Assembly: GCF_022965805.1 (NCBI RefSeq)
Contig: NC_133116.1
Coordinates: 620,001-684,000 of the forward strand
Reading direction: 5' to 3'
Length of the DNA: 64,000 nt
From: Primulina eburnea
Lineage: Eukaryota > Streptophyta > Magnoliopsida > Lamiales > Gesneriaceae
In this document: positions 12,823 to 24,900 of the stretch, piece after piece
Layout: the number at the start of each line of letters is the position of its first letter
Position numbering within the stretch: the stretch's first letter is position 1
Notes under the pieces: model-generated
What the model saw: only the letters and a program-made list of their open reading frames with translations
What the model was told of the DNA's origin: nothing
Databases searched by the model: none
Translations under genes and position numbers: made by a program

Positions 12823-13117
12823 CGGTTCCATTGGAATTTAAACCAGAAAGGTTTTTGACAGAATATAGAGATGTCGATTTAAAAGGTACTCATCACTTTC
12901 ATGATCTGTTTCTTCCATTTGGTGTTGGCAGTTCATGGAACTTACACTTGCTACCCTTTTGCACGAATTTGATCTTAAAACACCGGCAGGTGATGATGTG
13001 GACATGCAGGGAGTTTTGGTACCAGTAATATGAAGGCCTCTCCTCTTCCGGTTCTCCTCACACCAAGATTGTCCCATAAATCTTTTCTTGTGAGATATGA
13101 ACGACTGGATTTCAGGT
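12823..13117 (+). pseudogene. CYP82-like cytochrome P450 fragment, heme loop missing
   Basis: Frame 1 reads [20 protein letters not shown]...LPFGVG, the PERF motif and the start of the P450 heme region. The cysteine-ligand segment that should follow is absent. The sequence resumes in another frame as [19 protein letters not shown]...VDMQG, then shifts again to MKASPLPVLLTPRLS, the usual P450 C-terminal strand. So only the last ~100 codons survive, with two frame changes and no heme ligand. The wording fits the CYP82 family best. It is a relic, not a functional gene, and is unrelated in family to the nearby KO gene. Confidence 0.8.
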
Positions 13118-14410
13118 AAAACATTAATAATTAATGTGTAAATAGGCTCATATATGAAAATATATAATTTTTAAAATAAGCTGTATAATATTAAACCAAA
13201 TAAATCCATGATCTGTCCAGGTGTACGATCATTTGTTTTCCTTTTTCTCTTATTTTCACCATTGTAATAAAAGGAAGAATTGTCGATAATTTTAATAGTT
13301 TAAATATGGATTTTCTTCTCGAAAGATTGGTGTATATGATGCTGATATCATCAACAAAGCTACAGGGTGACAACTTACGTGTCGACGAGAGATAAAACGA
13401 CGCTTGCTGATGCGGAACTGAATGTGCTAAACTTCAAAAAATTGGGACTAAACTGAAATTCCAAAAACTGTACAGACCCAATTCGTGTAAGTTTTTTTAA
13501 AATTATTATTTCTCTATTAAAAAAAAAAGATGTTAATTGGAAAATTGAAAATGTATAGGATAGTTGGATGAGGCTTACACTATGCTTTGGATCCATATGT
13601 TGCGAGTGGATCCTACATGAATTCATGTAGGACTTGCACGATCCAAAGTCTTTGATGCGTCTAGCTAGAGTTTTACTTCAAGTGCAACATAACATATAAT
13701 AAGTTGTTGGATGGTATGTTTTATCAACGTTGAGGGCTATGTATTAAAACTCATAGTCAGGTAGCATAAAATTTTATATAATAATTATCTAAACGAACCA
13801 AATCGAAATTCATGATTTTGTTTGATTTGATTATAAATAAATTATGGTTTGATTTGGTTTGGAATCTTGTAAAAATCGATAATATATTGTTTGTTCGAAT
13901 TTTTATCTACTTTGAATCAAACCGTGTTAGAACCGTGTTAGAGTTCTTGATAATTTTTTAGATGATGAGATTAAAATTAATCGATTATACGTATAACAGG
14001 GTTTGGAGAGAAAAGTTTGATCGATGTAATCTAATTTATTTATCCAATTACACATACATGAAAACATTGATTTGTATTTAATTGAAGATTTTAAGCAATG
14101 TACATAGTATCGATTTTCTTGGCTATATATTATAATTTATTAAATTAGATACAACAAAATTGTGTCACAAGCATCACAAAATTTTCAACATAAAAGTTTG
14201 AAAGGGAAGTGTAGAAGGAAGAAAAACATCTCCGAGTAAACATATTCCTCAAGCATTAATCATCTGTTTTGATCTTTTTTCACTCTGTTTCCATTTCCAT
14301 CACCAACAAAATTTTGATCCCAACCAATTTTCTCAATCTCTTCTTCAAACTTTCATTTTCTGGACCCTTAAACTAGTTCGTAAATCCATGCATTTTCCTG
14401 ATTCTTGAAA
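13118..14410. other. Intergenic, upstream of the WAK-like kinase
   Basis: No gene recognised. It should contain the promoter and 5' leader of the kinase; the last ~130 bp are C/T-rich, as plant leaders often are. A short inverted repeat around ATTCATGTAGG/CCTACATGAAT lies at 13611-13633. Confidence 0.5.
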
Positions 14411-17273
14411 ATGAAAATTATAAGAATCAACATCTTACAGTTGCTCGGATTTCTTCTTTCAATTGTTCCATGTATGTCAGCTTCGTGCAACCAAACATGC
14501 GGCGGCCAAAAACTTCATTTCCCCTTCGGCTTCTCTGCCGGCTGCAAAATCCAACTACACTGCAGTTCAAACGGAACAGTCCTCGCCGCCGGTTTCCCCG
14601 TTCAGTCCGTCACATCCGACACCATCTTGCTCACAATTCCGGCTATTTGCGGCCGACCTGTGGAGGCGCTGCGCAGCCTGTTTACACCAAACTACGCGCC
14701 AACGTCACACAACGCGGTACTCCTGCAGAACTGCAGCGGGCTGCGTACCTCGTGCTTCATTCCGACGACGATGGTGCAGACCCACTTCGAGATGGTCGAC
14801 TGCAATGCGAGGAACGACAGCATAAGCTGCTACTCGGAGGAGGACAATCGGAGCTCTTTTATAAATTATGAAAAGTTGAGGAGGATCGGTTGTAGGTCTC
14901 TGCTCTCTGCGATCTCGATGGAGTCTTTCGGGAACAGTTCCTCCGTGTCTTTGGATGTGCAGATTGTGAGACTGGAGTGGTGGATTCTGGGAGGATGTCA
15001 GTGCGCTGAGAATGCGAAGTGTGTTGAGATTGAGTCGACGCCGGTTGAAGGGAATCCGCCGGGTTACAGGTGTCAATGTGCGGAGGGGTTCGCTGGAGAT
15101 GGATTCATCGACGGATTGGGTTGCTGGAAAGGTAAAGTTCAGCATCGCTTTTCTTCCTCTCATTTTACTTTTACTTTATTTTAATTAGATTCTTGCTTTA
15201 GTTTTTCCCGATAATAGTCTTATTTTAGATCACAATAAGATTTTATGTCAGTTAAACTAACAAATGAAATGTGTAATCTTAAAATTTACATTTTAGTTAC
15301 GAGTTCTAGAACATAGGCTAAATTTATTTATGTTGCTAGTATATATGAAAGAAGTTGAATCATAAATAAATTGAATTTTTAGAAAATAATATATGATGTT
15401 TTATATTTTTAAAATATTTATTTGAATATAATATATTTAAACAAAAACATATGATATAATTAATTGCATTCGAGACCAAAACAATTTGCTTAAACAACGA
15501 TATCTGTTTTTGCAAAAAATTGGTTCAAGTGGAGCAAAGAAAAGCATAATCATTCCAAAATTTGACAGCTTTCTTGTTATATCATTTTGGTTCCATATTC
15601 GGTGAGAGTCACCCACTATGTAGCCTAATGTGCCAAATTTTTCTTTCATCATTCCGTTGTGGAAACAATCATATTTTTATAAAGTTTTGGTTTGAATTAT
15701 ACCATGAACAAGTCCCACAAATCTTTGGCAGTTACGCCTCGAGATACTAGAAATGGGCTCATCTCTGAAATTTATTACTTCTTGCTTAAAACTAACAGTA
15801 GGTTTATTTTCAGGACTCGTCAACTCTATTATTAGAAAGATTGTTTAAATTTTTTTGGATATTAACCATATGTACGCAAACAGAATCATTAGGATGCAAT
15901 CCATCAAAGTACATGAACGGCAGATGTGGCGGAACAACAAGAATCGGAGTTCTAGCCGGAGGTAATGATTCACTCCATTTCGTGGCCAATATAGTTAGTG
16001 TTCTTGGACGTAAAAGTTACTAAAAAGAATCATTTTCAAAATTAATGTTGGCTTTTGATTTCCAGGAGTAGCTGCAGGTGCTTCACTAATGACCGGCTTC
16101 GGCCTCATTTTCTGTTTCATAAGGAAAAGATCCAAACTGAGAAGAAGAAGCAGGAAAAGCCGCCAGCTTTGCAAAAACGTCGGTATTACCATTCCTGTTC
16201 ACCCCTACAAAGAAATCGAGAAAGCCGCAGATTCCTTCTCTGAGAAAAGAAGGCTCGGGAATGGGGCCTATGGAACCGTTTACTCCGGTAAACTGAACGA
16301 GGAATGGGTCGCCATCAAGAGAATAAAGCGAAGAGACGCAGACAGCATAGAACAAGTCATAAATGAAATCAAACTCCTATCCTCAGTAAGCCATCCAAAC
16401 CTAGTCCGGCTCCTAGGATGCTCCATCGAACACGAAGAGCAGATTCTTGTTTATGAGTTCATGCCTAATGGAACCTTATCCCAACATCTCCAAAGAGAAA
16501 AAGGCAATGGGCTTCCATGGCCGGTTCGTTTAACTATTGCCTCGGAAACAGCTCGGGCTATTTCCTATCTTCATAATGCAATGCACCCACCTATTTATCA
16601 TAGGGATATAAAATCAAGCAACATCCTACTAGACTACAACTACAAGTCCAAAGTAGCGGACTTTGGGCTCTCAAGATTAGGCATGATCGAGTCATCCCAC
16701 ATCTCAACTGCCCCTCAGGGCACCCCCGGGTATCTCGATCCTCAGTATCACCAGCATTTTCATTTATCCGATAAGAGTGATGTATATAGTTTAGGAGTCG
16801 TTCTAATCGAGATCATAACATCTCTTAGAGCTGTGGATTTCAGTCGCCCTCATAATGAAGTAAATCTGGCTGCATTAGCTGTAGACAGGATTGGAAGAGG
16901 CTGTCTAGACGAGATAATCGACCCCTCTCTCGAACTAAACTTTGATTTGTGGACATTTTCATCAGTGCACAGAGTGGCTGAATTGGCATTCAGATGCCTG
17001 GCGTTTCACAGGGATATGAGGCCTTCAATGATGGAAGTTGCCATTGAATTGGAACAGATCAGGCTGAGTAAATGGTCAAATTCATTAGACGAAACATCTT
17101 CGTGTTCATCTTCTTCGAATTTAAGCGAAAAACCATTGAAACAGATACTGTTCGGTGGCACGAATTCATCGGATACTGTTGCAGATTTCTCTCCGGTTTC
17201 AGTTCAGGACTCTTGGCAAAGTGATCAGAGCTCGCCTTCATCAAATAGTTTGCTGAATCATTTCAAAAGGTAA
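14411..17273 (+). CDS. Wall-associated receptor kinase-like protein (WAKL14/21 type)
   Basis: A plasma-membrane receptor kinase of the WAK-like group, whose members are thought to sense cell-wall pectin. Three exons (14411-15131, 15884-15961, 16066-17273) give 668 residues. In order they encode a signal peptide (1-~22), a cysteine-rich GUB_WAK domain starting at CNQTCGGQKLHFPFGFSAGC, an EGF-like cysteine segment (GGCQCAENAKC...YRCQCAEGFAGDGF), a short exon ending CGGTTRIGVLAG, a transmembrane helix (GASLMTGFGLIFCFI), and a kinase domain. The kinase shows GNGAYGTVYSG, VAIK, HRDIKSSNILLD and DFGLSR, so it is an RD kinase with all catalytic residues. The TTG two codons upstream was rejected as start in favour of ATG 14411. 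The WAKL14/21 label is from architecture. Confidence 0.9.
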
Positions 17274-17937
17274 ACATTTGGGGTTCTAATTTCCTTAATG
17301 TTGATCAAATTTTGAATGAACTCGTGTATTATATGATATGGGAGCTAATTTAAAATAATTCGAATGGATATCATGAACTTTTTGGTCAGATGTCAATTTC
17401 ATGCTGCTGCGGATAAGGCATTATACGTCGAGAGAGGAGATAAGCTGGTCTAATAAATTATGTGATAAAATACTCCGTTTTCCAAATATGTCACATGCAT
17501 TCGCAAGTGGTTTTTAAATTAAATAAAATATATTACTCTTTAGACTATCTGATTTTTATTTTTTTTATACATACTGTTTTATTTTAGTCAAACGTATTGA
17601 AATATATATGTCATACTGTATTCTAATATTGCACTTTAAAAAAACATGTTGATAAATGTGAAAGTTTTCGTTTGAGAGAGATTATTATTATTATTATTAT
17701 TATTATAAAATGACGTACACCGTCTATTATGATAAATGATCGTGCGAACATCTTGTATAAAAATATATGTATGTCCGATCACTACAACTTTCATTCGTGT
17801 ATTTCATGTGGCCGATTATAATTATGAAAGAGCAAAATTATGCCCGATAATTATCTTCGGGAGGCCCTTCCAACCGAACAAAAGCATGCAATTAAAACTC
17901 GAACATTAGGAGAAAACCGAAACAGTTTCGGCCCGGT
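17274..17937. other. Intergenic with (ATT)n microsatellite
   Basis: 3' flank of the WAK-like gene. It holds an (ATT/TTA)n microsatellite at about 17682-17705; nothing else recognised. Confidence 0.6.
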
Positions 17938-18330
17938 CTAGGAACTTGCAAGTTTTAACGACGTGATGTCAACGGAGGAGCCGAGCGTCGACGTGCCGGT
18001 CTCAACATCAAAGGACTCGTAACGGCAAAACAGCTACGCCACCAGCAACCTCGCTTCCATTACCACAAAGTTCTTCCCCGCACATTGTTTGTTCCCAACA
18101 GGGGTCGACTCTGTTTCCGGTCCATTGGACCATAGCACGTGCTTCAAAAGTTTCTCCCCTTCTCCACCCACAAACCGGTCAGGTAAAAAATGCTCGGTTC
18201 GATCGAACATTTTCGGGTCCTTGTTAGCAAACAGCTGATGCCCAGACATCTTTTCACCCTCCTTCACCTGAAAGGCCGCCTCCTGTGACTCGATCACCAA
18301 GTCGCGCTTCGCCTTCCCGTAGGTCAAGTT
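17938..18330 (-). pseudogene. Allene oxide synthase (CYP74A) pseudogene, 3' fragment
   Basis: The minus strand encodes the last ~130 residues of a CYP74A allene oxide synthase, the plastid enzyme that commits 13-hydroperoxides to jasmonate. It has YGKAKRDLVIES, the DRFVGGEGEKLLKHVLWSNG stretch and the heme-binding NKQCAGK motif. Similarity stops at about 18330, so roughly three quarters of the gene is missing. A TAG at about 18032 interrupts the reading just after the VMEARLLVA segment; the same frame then continues as LFCRYESFDVETG and ends at a TAG at 17938-17940. Truncation plus an internal stop make it a dead copy. AOS genes usually have no introns, so the missing part is not simply in another exon. 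Confidence 0.88.
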
Positions 18331-20079
18331 TGAACTTAATTTGGTTCGATAGTGACCCTTGTATATATCACAATCACCGCAGCATTGAAGTCAGCTAGTT
18401 TAAGACAATTATATATCTTAGCTATATATAGATGAGTACATGATTAAAAAAAATTCACTGATATATATATATATATATATGTTTGTATTTCAAATCTCTT
18501 GCAACTGTGTTTTCTGATACTGGAGTCATATTTCCAATACTTACATGCCATTGTCCAATATGTCATAACAAGGGCACGAGGTGCTCCTATTAATCGAAAC
18601 TATTGGTATATATGTTCAACAATTAATTATGTTTTCACAATGAACTGATTAATTTTATCTTCAAAAATAACGTGATTGGATTTTAATGTGTGTTCAGATA
18701 TGTTCCTAGTTGGAATTGTAATGCTTATATTTGGAATGACTATGCATATCATGTTTGTGGGAACCAACAATCGCAAAACATCATTAGAGTATCGAGCTTC
18801 AACCTTGTCCAACAATTCCAGGTATAATTAGTCCAAGTATTAGGATGTAGATCTTTGTCAATTCCTATCCTATGTTATTTCAGAAACTCTCATCGTGGAT
18901 CAAAATGCGATCTGTTATGCAAGGTAAATCGAAAATCGGGCACACTTTAATATTGATTCTTCAGGTGGAAGTCCTTGAAAAATTCAAATATGTGACAACT
19001 ACAAGTCCTTTAGATCTTGCTTGCTACGCTGGAGTTGTGTTTCTGTCCTCTGCGTCTATATCCATACTTTCAAGAATCACTCTTTGTGGAGCTGAGGAAT
19101 AAATGAGAAATCGTGTTCACATCCAATATGACACTTTCAGGATACGCTAGTATATAGAGCAGCCGATATATATGAAGGAAATTAAATTTGTAAGAAACGA
19201 AGTGGATATTTTTTTGTTCTTTGATCTGTATTTTATTTATGGTTATAGAAGATGGTTTTTTATTTTTATATTTTTGGAACTTAAAATCTCTTCGATTATG
19301 AATTCAAGTCTCTTCTGCTTGAGTTGCAGAGCTGTCGATTTGAAATAGAATTCAAAGAAAATGTGAAGCATGAAAGTAGATTGTATATAACTTATAATAT
19401 ATATGGTCTTATAAAGATGAAACAAGAAATATTATTCCTTCAGCAATAAATACATGTAGTCCACAAAAGAGTGACAAAAATCCCACTATTTTGATCGAAC
19501 ACTACGCCTAAAGTTCCCACCTGAACCATGAGTTGCCCTCTAGCTAGATCAATAATTTATTTTATCAAAACTCCCTTCTCTCTTCAGTTACATCTATGGA
19601 GTTGTTGACTAAACTATTCGATGATAATTAATGAGTTGAGATCACTCGATTCCATTCCTATCTCATTCCCTCGTACCAATCTAGGCATAATATGATTAAA
19701 TTGGAGCTTGTAATTGATTGCTGGATCGAGCTAAATATTTCTGGCGTCCCTCACATCAACTTAAAAGGCGTTTATTCCAACATACATTTATTTGCTAAAA
19801 GTGAGAGTCGGAAATCAAACTTGAATTCACGAGCTTATTTTGTAACTGAAGATATATAAAACAGAAGAAGAGAAGATCAATCCTTCCTGTGAAAATCAGT
19901 ACAACCAAAGACAAAACAAAGATTTTACACAAAGAAAGCCACAATCTTGATGTGTGTCAGCATAATATGAGGTTGATTCTGGTATCAATTCCGAGAAAGC
20001 AAAGCTGAACATGGCTCCACGGTGAGCTTAAAGTTATACAAAAATTTAAAAAGGAAGTTGCAATATCCGCTTAAAAACC
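18331..20079. other. Intergenic, no recognised gene
   Basis: AT-rich DNA including an (AT)n microsatellite at about 18462-18481. An open frame at 18872-19102 (+) encodes a hydrophobic 76-codon peptide with no recognisable similarity; I do not call it a gene. Confidence 0.5.
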
Positions 20080-21248
20080 TTAACGTTTTGAGTACTGAGG
20101 GCGCTTCCTAGCTTTCCTCAGCCCAGCCTTCTTCCTCTCAACAACTCTGGAGTCTCTGGTCAGGAGACCTTCCTGTTTCAAAGGCGATCTGTGGCTTGCA
20201 CTAACTTTCAGTAGAGCCCGAGCAACACCGAGGGAAATTGCTTGAGCTTGTCCAGCCAGGCCGCCACCATGCGCCTTCACAAAGACATCATAGCTACTCT
20301 CATATCCTAAAGTCACTAGAGGAGTCCTGATATACTGCAGCCACAGAGGATTCCCTTGAAGGTATTCCTGCAAAATTACTTCGATCAATGTAGACATGTT
20401 GATCTTGAAATCTCAAAATCCTCAAAATAAGCCTCAGAATTACAAAGCACAAATTTTTCTCACCCCATCAAATTGGATAGTCAAACTACCAGCATGAACT
20501 GCTTCAGTTTTATATCCTCTAAAAAAAGTACGTTCAAATTAATGGGTTCCGAACAAAATTTTCAACAGGGACACAAGCAGATGTCCAAACTGATCAAATG
20601 ACAGCAAACAATTAATTTCTCCTCTATTTATTTTTAAAATAATACAATAATTTTAAAACTCATCAGAAACTCTCCGAAATAGCGTTCTACACTACATTTC
20701 TAGTTCTGGCCTGAGAAGGCGGATTATGTTTTGTGATGCTAGAAATGATAGCTTCAGCCTACTATTATCATAATATACGATATACCCACAAAAACGTTTA
20801 TGATATAAAAATCAAAATTAAATTCATAATAAATTATGAGCAAGAATAAAATATCAGCGTAAAGAAGAAAAAAAAAACCCAATAAAACCCGAAGTGTTAA
20901 AAGAACCTTAGCATCGCGATAATTGACGATAAATTTCCCGGAGCCTTCCTGCAGAACAACCCGAGCAATAGCACATTTCCTGCGGCCGGTGCCAATTATA
21001 CTCTGCGCCGCGAACCCACCAGGAAGCCTGGATTTCACAAGAGTTTCGAGATCAGCTGTTTCCACGTCTGGGTCGGCGACGGAAGCTGAGGAGTTGAATA
21101 CGAAGGTGGGGAATTTGGGGGCATAGAATTTCAAAGATAGGGGCTTTACTGGAGCAAATGAAACAGAAGGAACGGGATTGGGTGAGATTCTGGAGGAGAA
21201 TGAGAGAGAAGCCATGGATGAGGTGAGAGCGGAGATGGAAGTGGCCAT
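20080..21248 (-). CDS. RPS9: 30S ribosomal protein S9, chloroplastic (nuclear gene)
   Basis: Two exons (21248-20907 and 20367-20080) give 209 residues, matching plant plastid S9. Residues 1-~55 are a Ser/Ala-rich transit peptide (MATSISALTSSMASLSFSS start). The S9 body begins near GTGRRKCAIARVVLQEGSGK, and exon 2 carries VKAHGGGLAGQAQAISLGVA and the conserved basic tail VERKKAGLRKARKRPQYSKR, whose end contacts P-site tRNA in bacterial ribosomes. The intron (20906-20368) is phase 0 with GT/AG ends. Joining the exons restores the uninterrupted S9 sequence between NYRDAK and EYLQGN. No defect seen. Confidence 0.95.
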
Positions 21249-21904
21249 AGCCCTTGATGGAGGTGTGGTGGCGACTGGTGAGTGAGTTCACTTCTTTAAT
21301 TTGAAGCGTGTGGAGGATAATTCAGTTTAATTGACTAATATACCCTCCGTATGAAGGAGGCCATTTTAAGTATGGTCTGATCCAAACTCAATTCGGCCCA
21401 ACATGGTTATCCAAATCAGAACCATGACCCACCCAATTATATGGGCTCAATACAGCTATTAATTTTTTTAATGGGCTAGTCCACGATACTACTTCAGGCT
21501 TTCGGGTCATCCTCATTGCACAATAATCAATATGAATGACAAAACAAAATAATTAGTTTACAAAAAAAAAAATCGTTAGATAATAATTTTTTTATTAATC
21601 GAAGTAGCATATATAAAATGAAATTATGATCATTTCAAAAGGATAAGTGAGATTTATTCATGATTTTTTAAAATAATTTCATTTTGTTACTCCACCGAGT
21701 ATCAATCTTCATCTATCCACAATCAAATATTTTACAAACATGTTCTTTTTTTTTAATAAAAAAAAATCCTTATCCCATCACGTTTATAACATATTTTCTC
21801 TCCGCTACATACAAATTGCACTCAGTATACATATTTATGTAACCAAACAAGAATCTCACACATTACTTACACTAATTACCCTATAATAATTGTATAATAA
21901 TATT
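21249..21904. other. Intergenic between RPS9 and the BEL1-like gene
   Basis: Contains the RPS9 promoter side (just above 21248) and the 3' flank of the BEL1-like gene. AT-rich; nothing further recognised. Confidence 0.55.
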
Positions 21905-24900
21905 TTAACTATAATAAGCTCCAAGATTTCTAATTGAGAATTGGCTCATTCTTGGCATATTTTCCGAATGCCTAAACCCCAAAGTCAGCGACACATCCCC
22001 CGTCTGGCTTCCACCCATCCCCACACTCCCGCCACCACCGAACTTGGCCTCCGGCCGATACTCAGGAGGCGGAAAACCGCCAGACGAGGCGGCTGAGGTG
22101 GTGGCACCTATTGGTGACAACCCATTGATATAATTATTGATTTTTTTTGTAGGGTCATTTTCTGCTGTATTGATTTCCAATCTTTTGTCTCTTGGAGGAG
22201 AGTTGTGCATTGGAGATTGTGCTGCTGCTGCTTCTCCTCCATGTTGTACCTCATCTTGGAACTCTTTCTGGTACATTTCTTCCACCATGGGCTTCCACAG
22301 GCGAACCCTAGCATTTATGAACCAATTTGCTACCTGGAAATTCACTGAATTTAATGAGTGTGTGCGTTCAGGGATTGGTAGCTAGCTAGTAGTACAGATG
22401 AATTTGTTGCAGCATCGAATTCAGTAGCTAATATTTAATATAATGAACATAAACCCATCCACGCAAATAATTACGGGCCATATGTACGTTGTCCTACGGG
22501 TTCTTTTTTTCTTGATTAGGTGGATGAGAAAAATAGCCTTGTACGTTTCTGGGGAAAAAATTAATATAGCCTAAAGTACGGATTATCATTTGATTGAGAA
22601 TAAAAATGAAAAATGCAACACACAAAAGCATTCTCGGACAAGGACGATCGTTACATATAAATTTTGATATTTTTTTATAAATTCACAAAATATAATCAGA
22701 ACTTGATTGACCTAGCTAGCTTATAAATTATTTTAAACAACTTATAAGCCATTTCACAACTCGTTAACACCAAAACTTAATGTGAATAATTTTGGTCAGA
22801 CATTAATATAATTAAATTCTTAATATCTTACTTTTAGAATACGGCTTTATAACGTGTAAACTCCTAAATCAGCTTATAGTATATAGAAGCTTTTAAGTTG
22901 TATAAAATAAGTAAAGTCAAATAGCCTCAAGCCATCTCTACGTTAATTTTTAGCTAGCCAATTAAACAAACTACCAGCTCCTCTGATTAACAGCACAAAC
23001 GGGAAACCCTAACGTCCATGAACATAACTAGAAAATTGTATGCTGCTATCCACCGGAGGAGTACTACATTAACTAAGTCTCTTAAAACAAATAATGTCTC
23101 TCTCAGACAATTATGCATTACTACAAGTAATTAGTGATTAATATTATACATGACTAATATACTCAAATAAAGAGTATAACTGGTTGTAGATCACATGGAA
23201 AGCCATTTTGAAGTATCATTTATTTTCTGTTTAAACGTCATTAATTTTTCCTTATAATGCATATTATAATTTTGTTAATTAAATTTAAAAAAAGATTAAA
23301 TTGGTCCGAGACAGACGGATGGATGACAAGAATCTGACACAATCAATTCAAAAACCAATGGGTACAGAAAAACGACACATCGATTTTGATACCAAAAGAG
23401 AAATGTAATGAGTATACCTGGTTTTTTGATAAACCAGTCTGCCGAGACAGCAAATATTTGTCTGCTTCACTTGGGTACCTATGAGACGAAATAAATAATT
23501 ACAATATTATCCTTTGTTTCACCCACCCCATCTATATATATCTGAATGTTCTCCTTTAATTTAAATGCAATATTATTCCACACCAATCAACCATTACATC
23601 AATAAGATTTATTGCATGGGATTCTGTTCAGTGTAGCAGAAGCAAATGGGATTTGCTCGGTAAACCATATTTAATACATACATACATACATATATATACA
23701 TGTGCTCATCAGCACAAAAATCATGAAGACACTTGAATTAAGTATTGATGTCACCATTACGTGTCTGTGTGCGAATGTAGTTTATTCTGTGTTAGTGATG
23801 GAGTAAAATGAGATTTGAGGGTGTTCCACTTTTCTTTTCTCTTTTTTAAGGAAAAGTACCATCCACATATTATGTAGTCATGATTTAGAAGTAATGAAAT
23901 GAAATGAAATGAAAGTTATCATATTTTTTCTATAATGATCTCATATAAAAAATCTTTATAAAAATTAAGGAAAAAGGGACTCACCTAATTAAATCAAGAC
24001 AATGCACACTCATGGAACAAACTCTAATTTTGTATTTCCTATCCAGATTCTTGAAAATTTTTAAGTACCATTATATAAATTTATTTTATTTAAAATAATA
24101 ATATATCATTTTCCGAGTTGTGATCTAATGTATATTATATTTACTCACAGAGGGAGCCAAAATAATCAAGGTTCTTAATGATTTATTAAATAATTTTCTC
24201 ATCACAAACACCTAACAAATTAAGTGTTAATCAAGATTCTCAACGCAGATATCTTTATGAAACATTAATTTTCTACCAAAGAGCAGAGATACCTTTTCCA
24301 TTTATATAATGCATTTGTTTCTTGCGTGTGAGTAGGAATTAAGCAAAGAGATGAAAGAGAGAAGTAAAATACGGATGAAGAAAATGCTCAAAAAGCCAGG
24401 ATCGCAATATGTTGACAGAGCGCTCAGGCAATCCTCTTTGTGGCCTCCAAGATTCAGCATCCAGCATTCCCATATGCTCTACTGCCTTTTGCTGCCTATA
24501 CTTTTGTTCAAGAATTTTCAGCCTTGGTGTCTCCCCTTTTGTTATCCCACTCCCTCCTGTCACATCTTTCTCCCCTAGAGCCGCGCTACACAGCCTCAAC
24601 TCGGAGGCTATTGCATCCTTTATGCACCGGAAGTGTCGCGACATCGCCTTATGGGCGAGCCCCGTGTACGTGGACGATGCACCGTGGCCGAGTACCGAGT
24701 CGAATGAGTTCACTATTGCTTGCATTTGTTCAAAATATCTTGTGTATCTTACATCCACCTGATAAATTTACTTGTTAGCCACCTGGTACACATATAATTA
24801 TTTTACAAAATTCAGTGGTAAAACTCTAATTTTTTTTCTTGTGACCAGACCTCGTTCGTACTGTTTGATTCCTGGCATATTAAAAAAGGTAAATCAGATT

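Noticed and set aside
14463..15163. Long open frames in other frames of the WAK-like exon 1
   Set aside because: They are shadows of the GC-rich real exon; the WAK-like frame has signal peptide and domain matches.
18872..19102. 76-codon hydrophobic open frame
   Set aside because: No recognisable family, poor context and no supporting splice partners.
20464..20521. Exon-like stretch in the RPS9 intron
   Set aside because: It has splice-like edges but does not correspond to any part of S9, which is continuous when exons 1 and 2 are joined directly.
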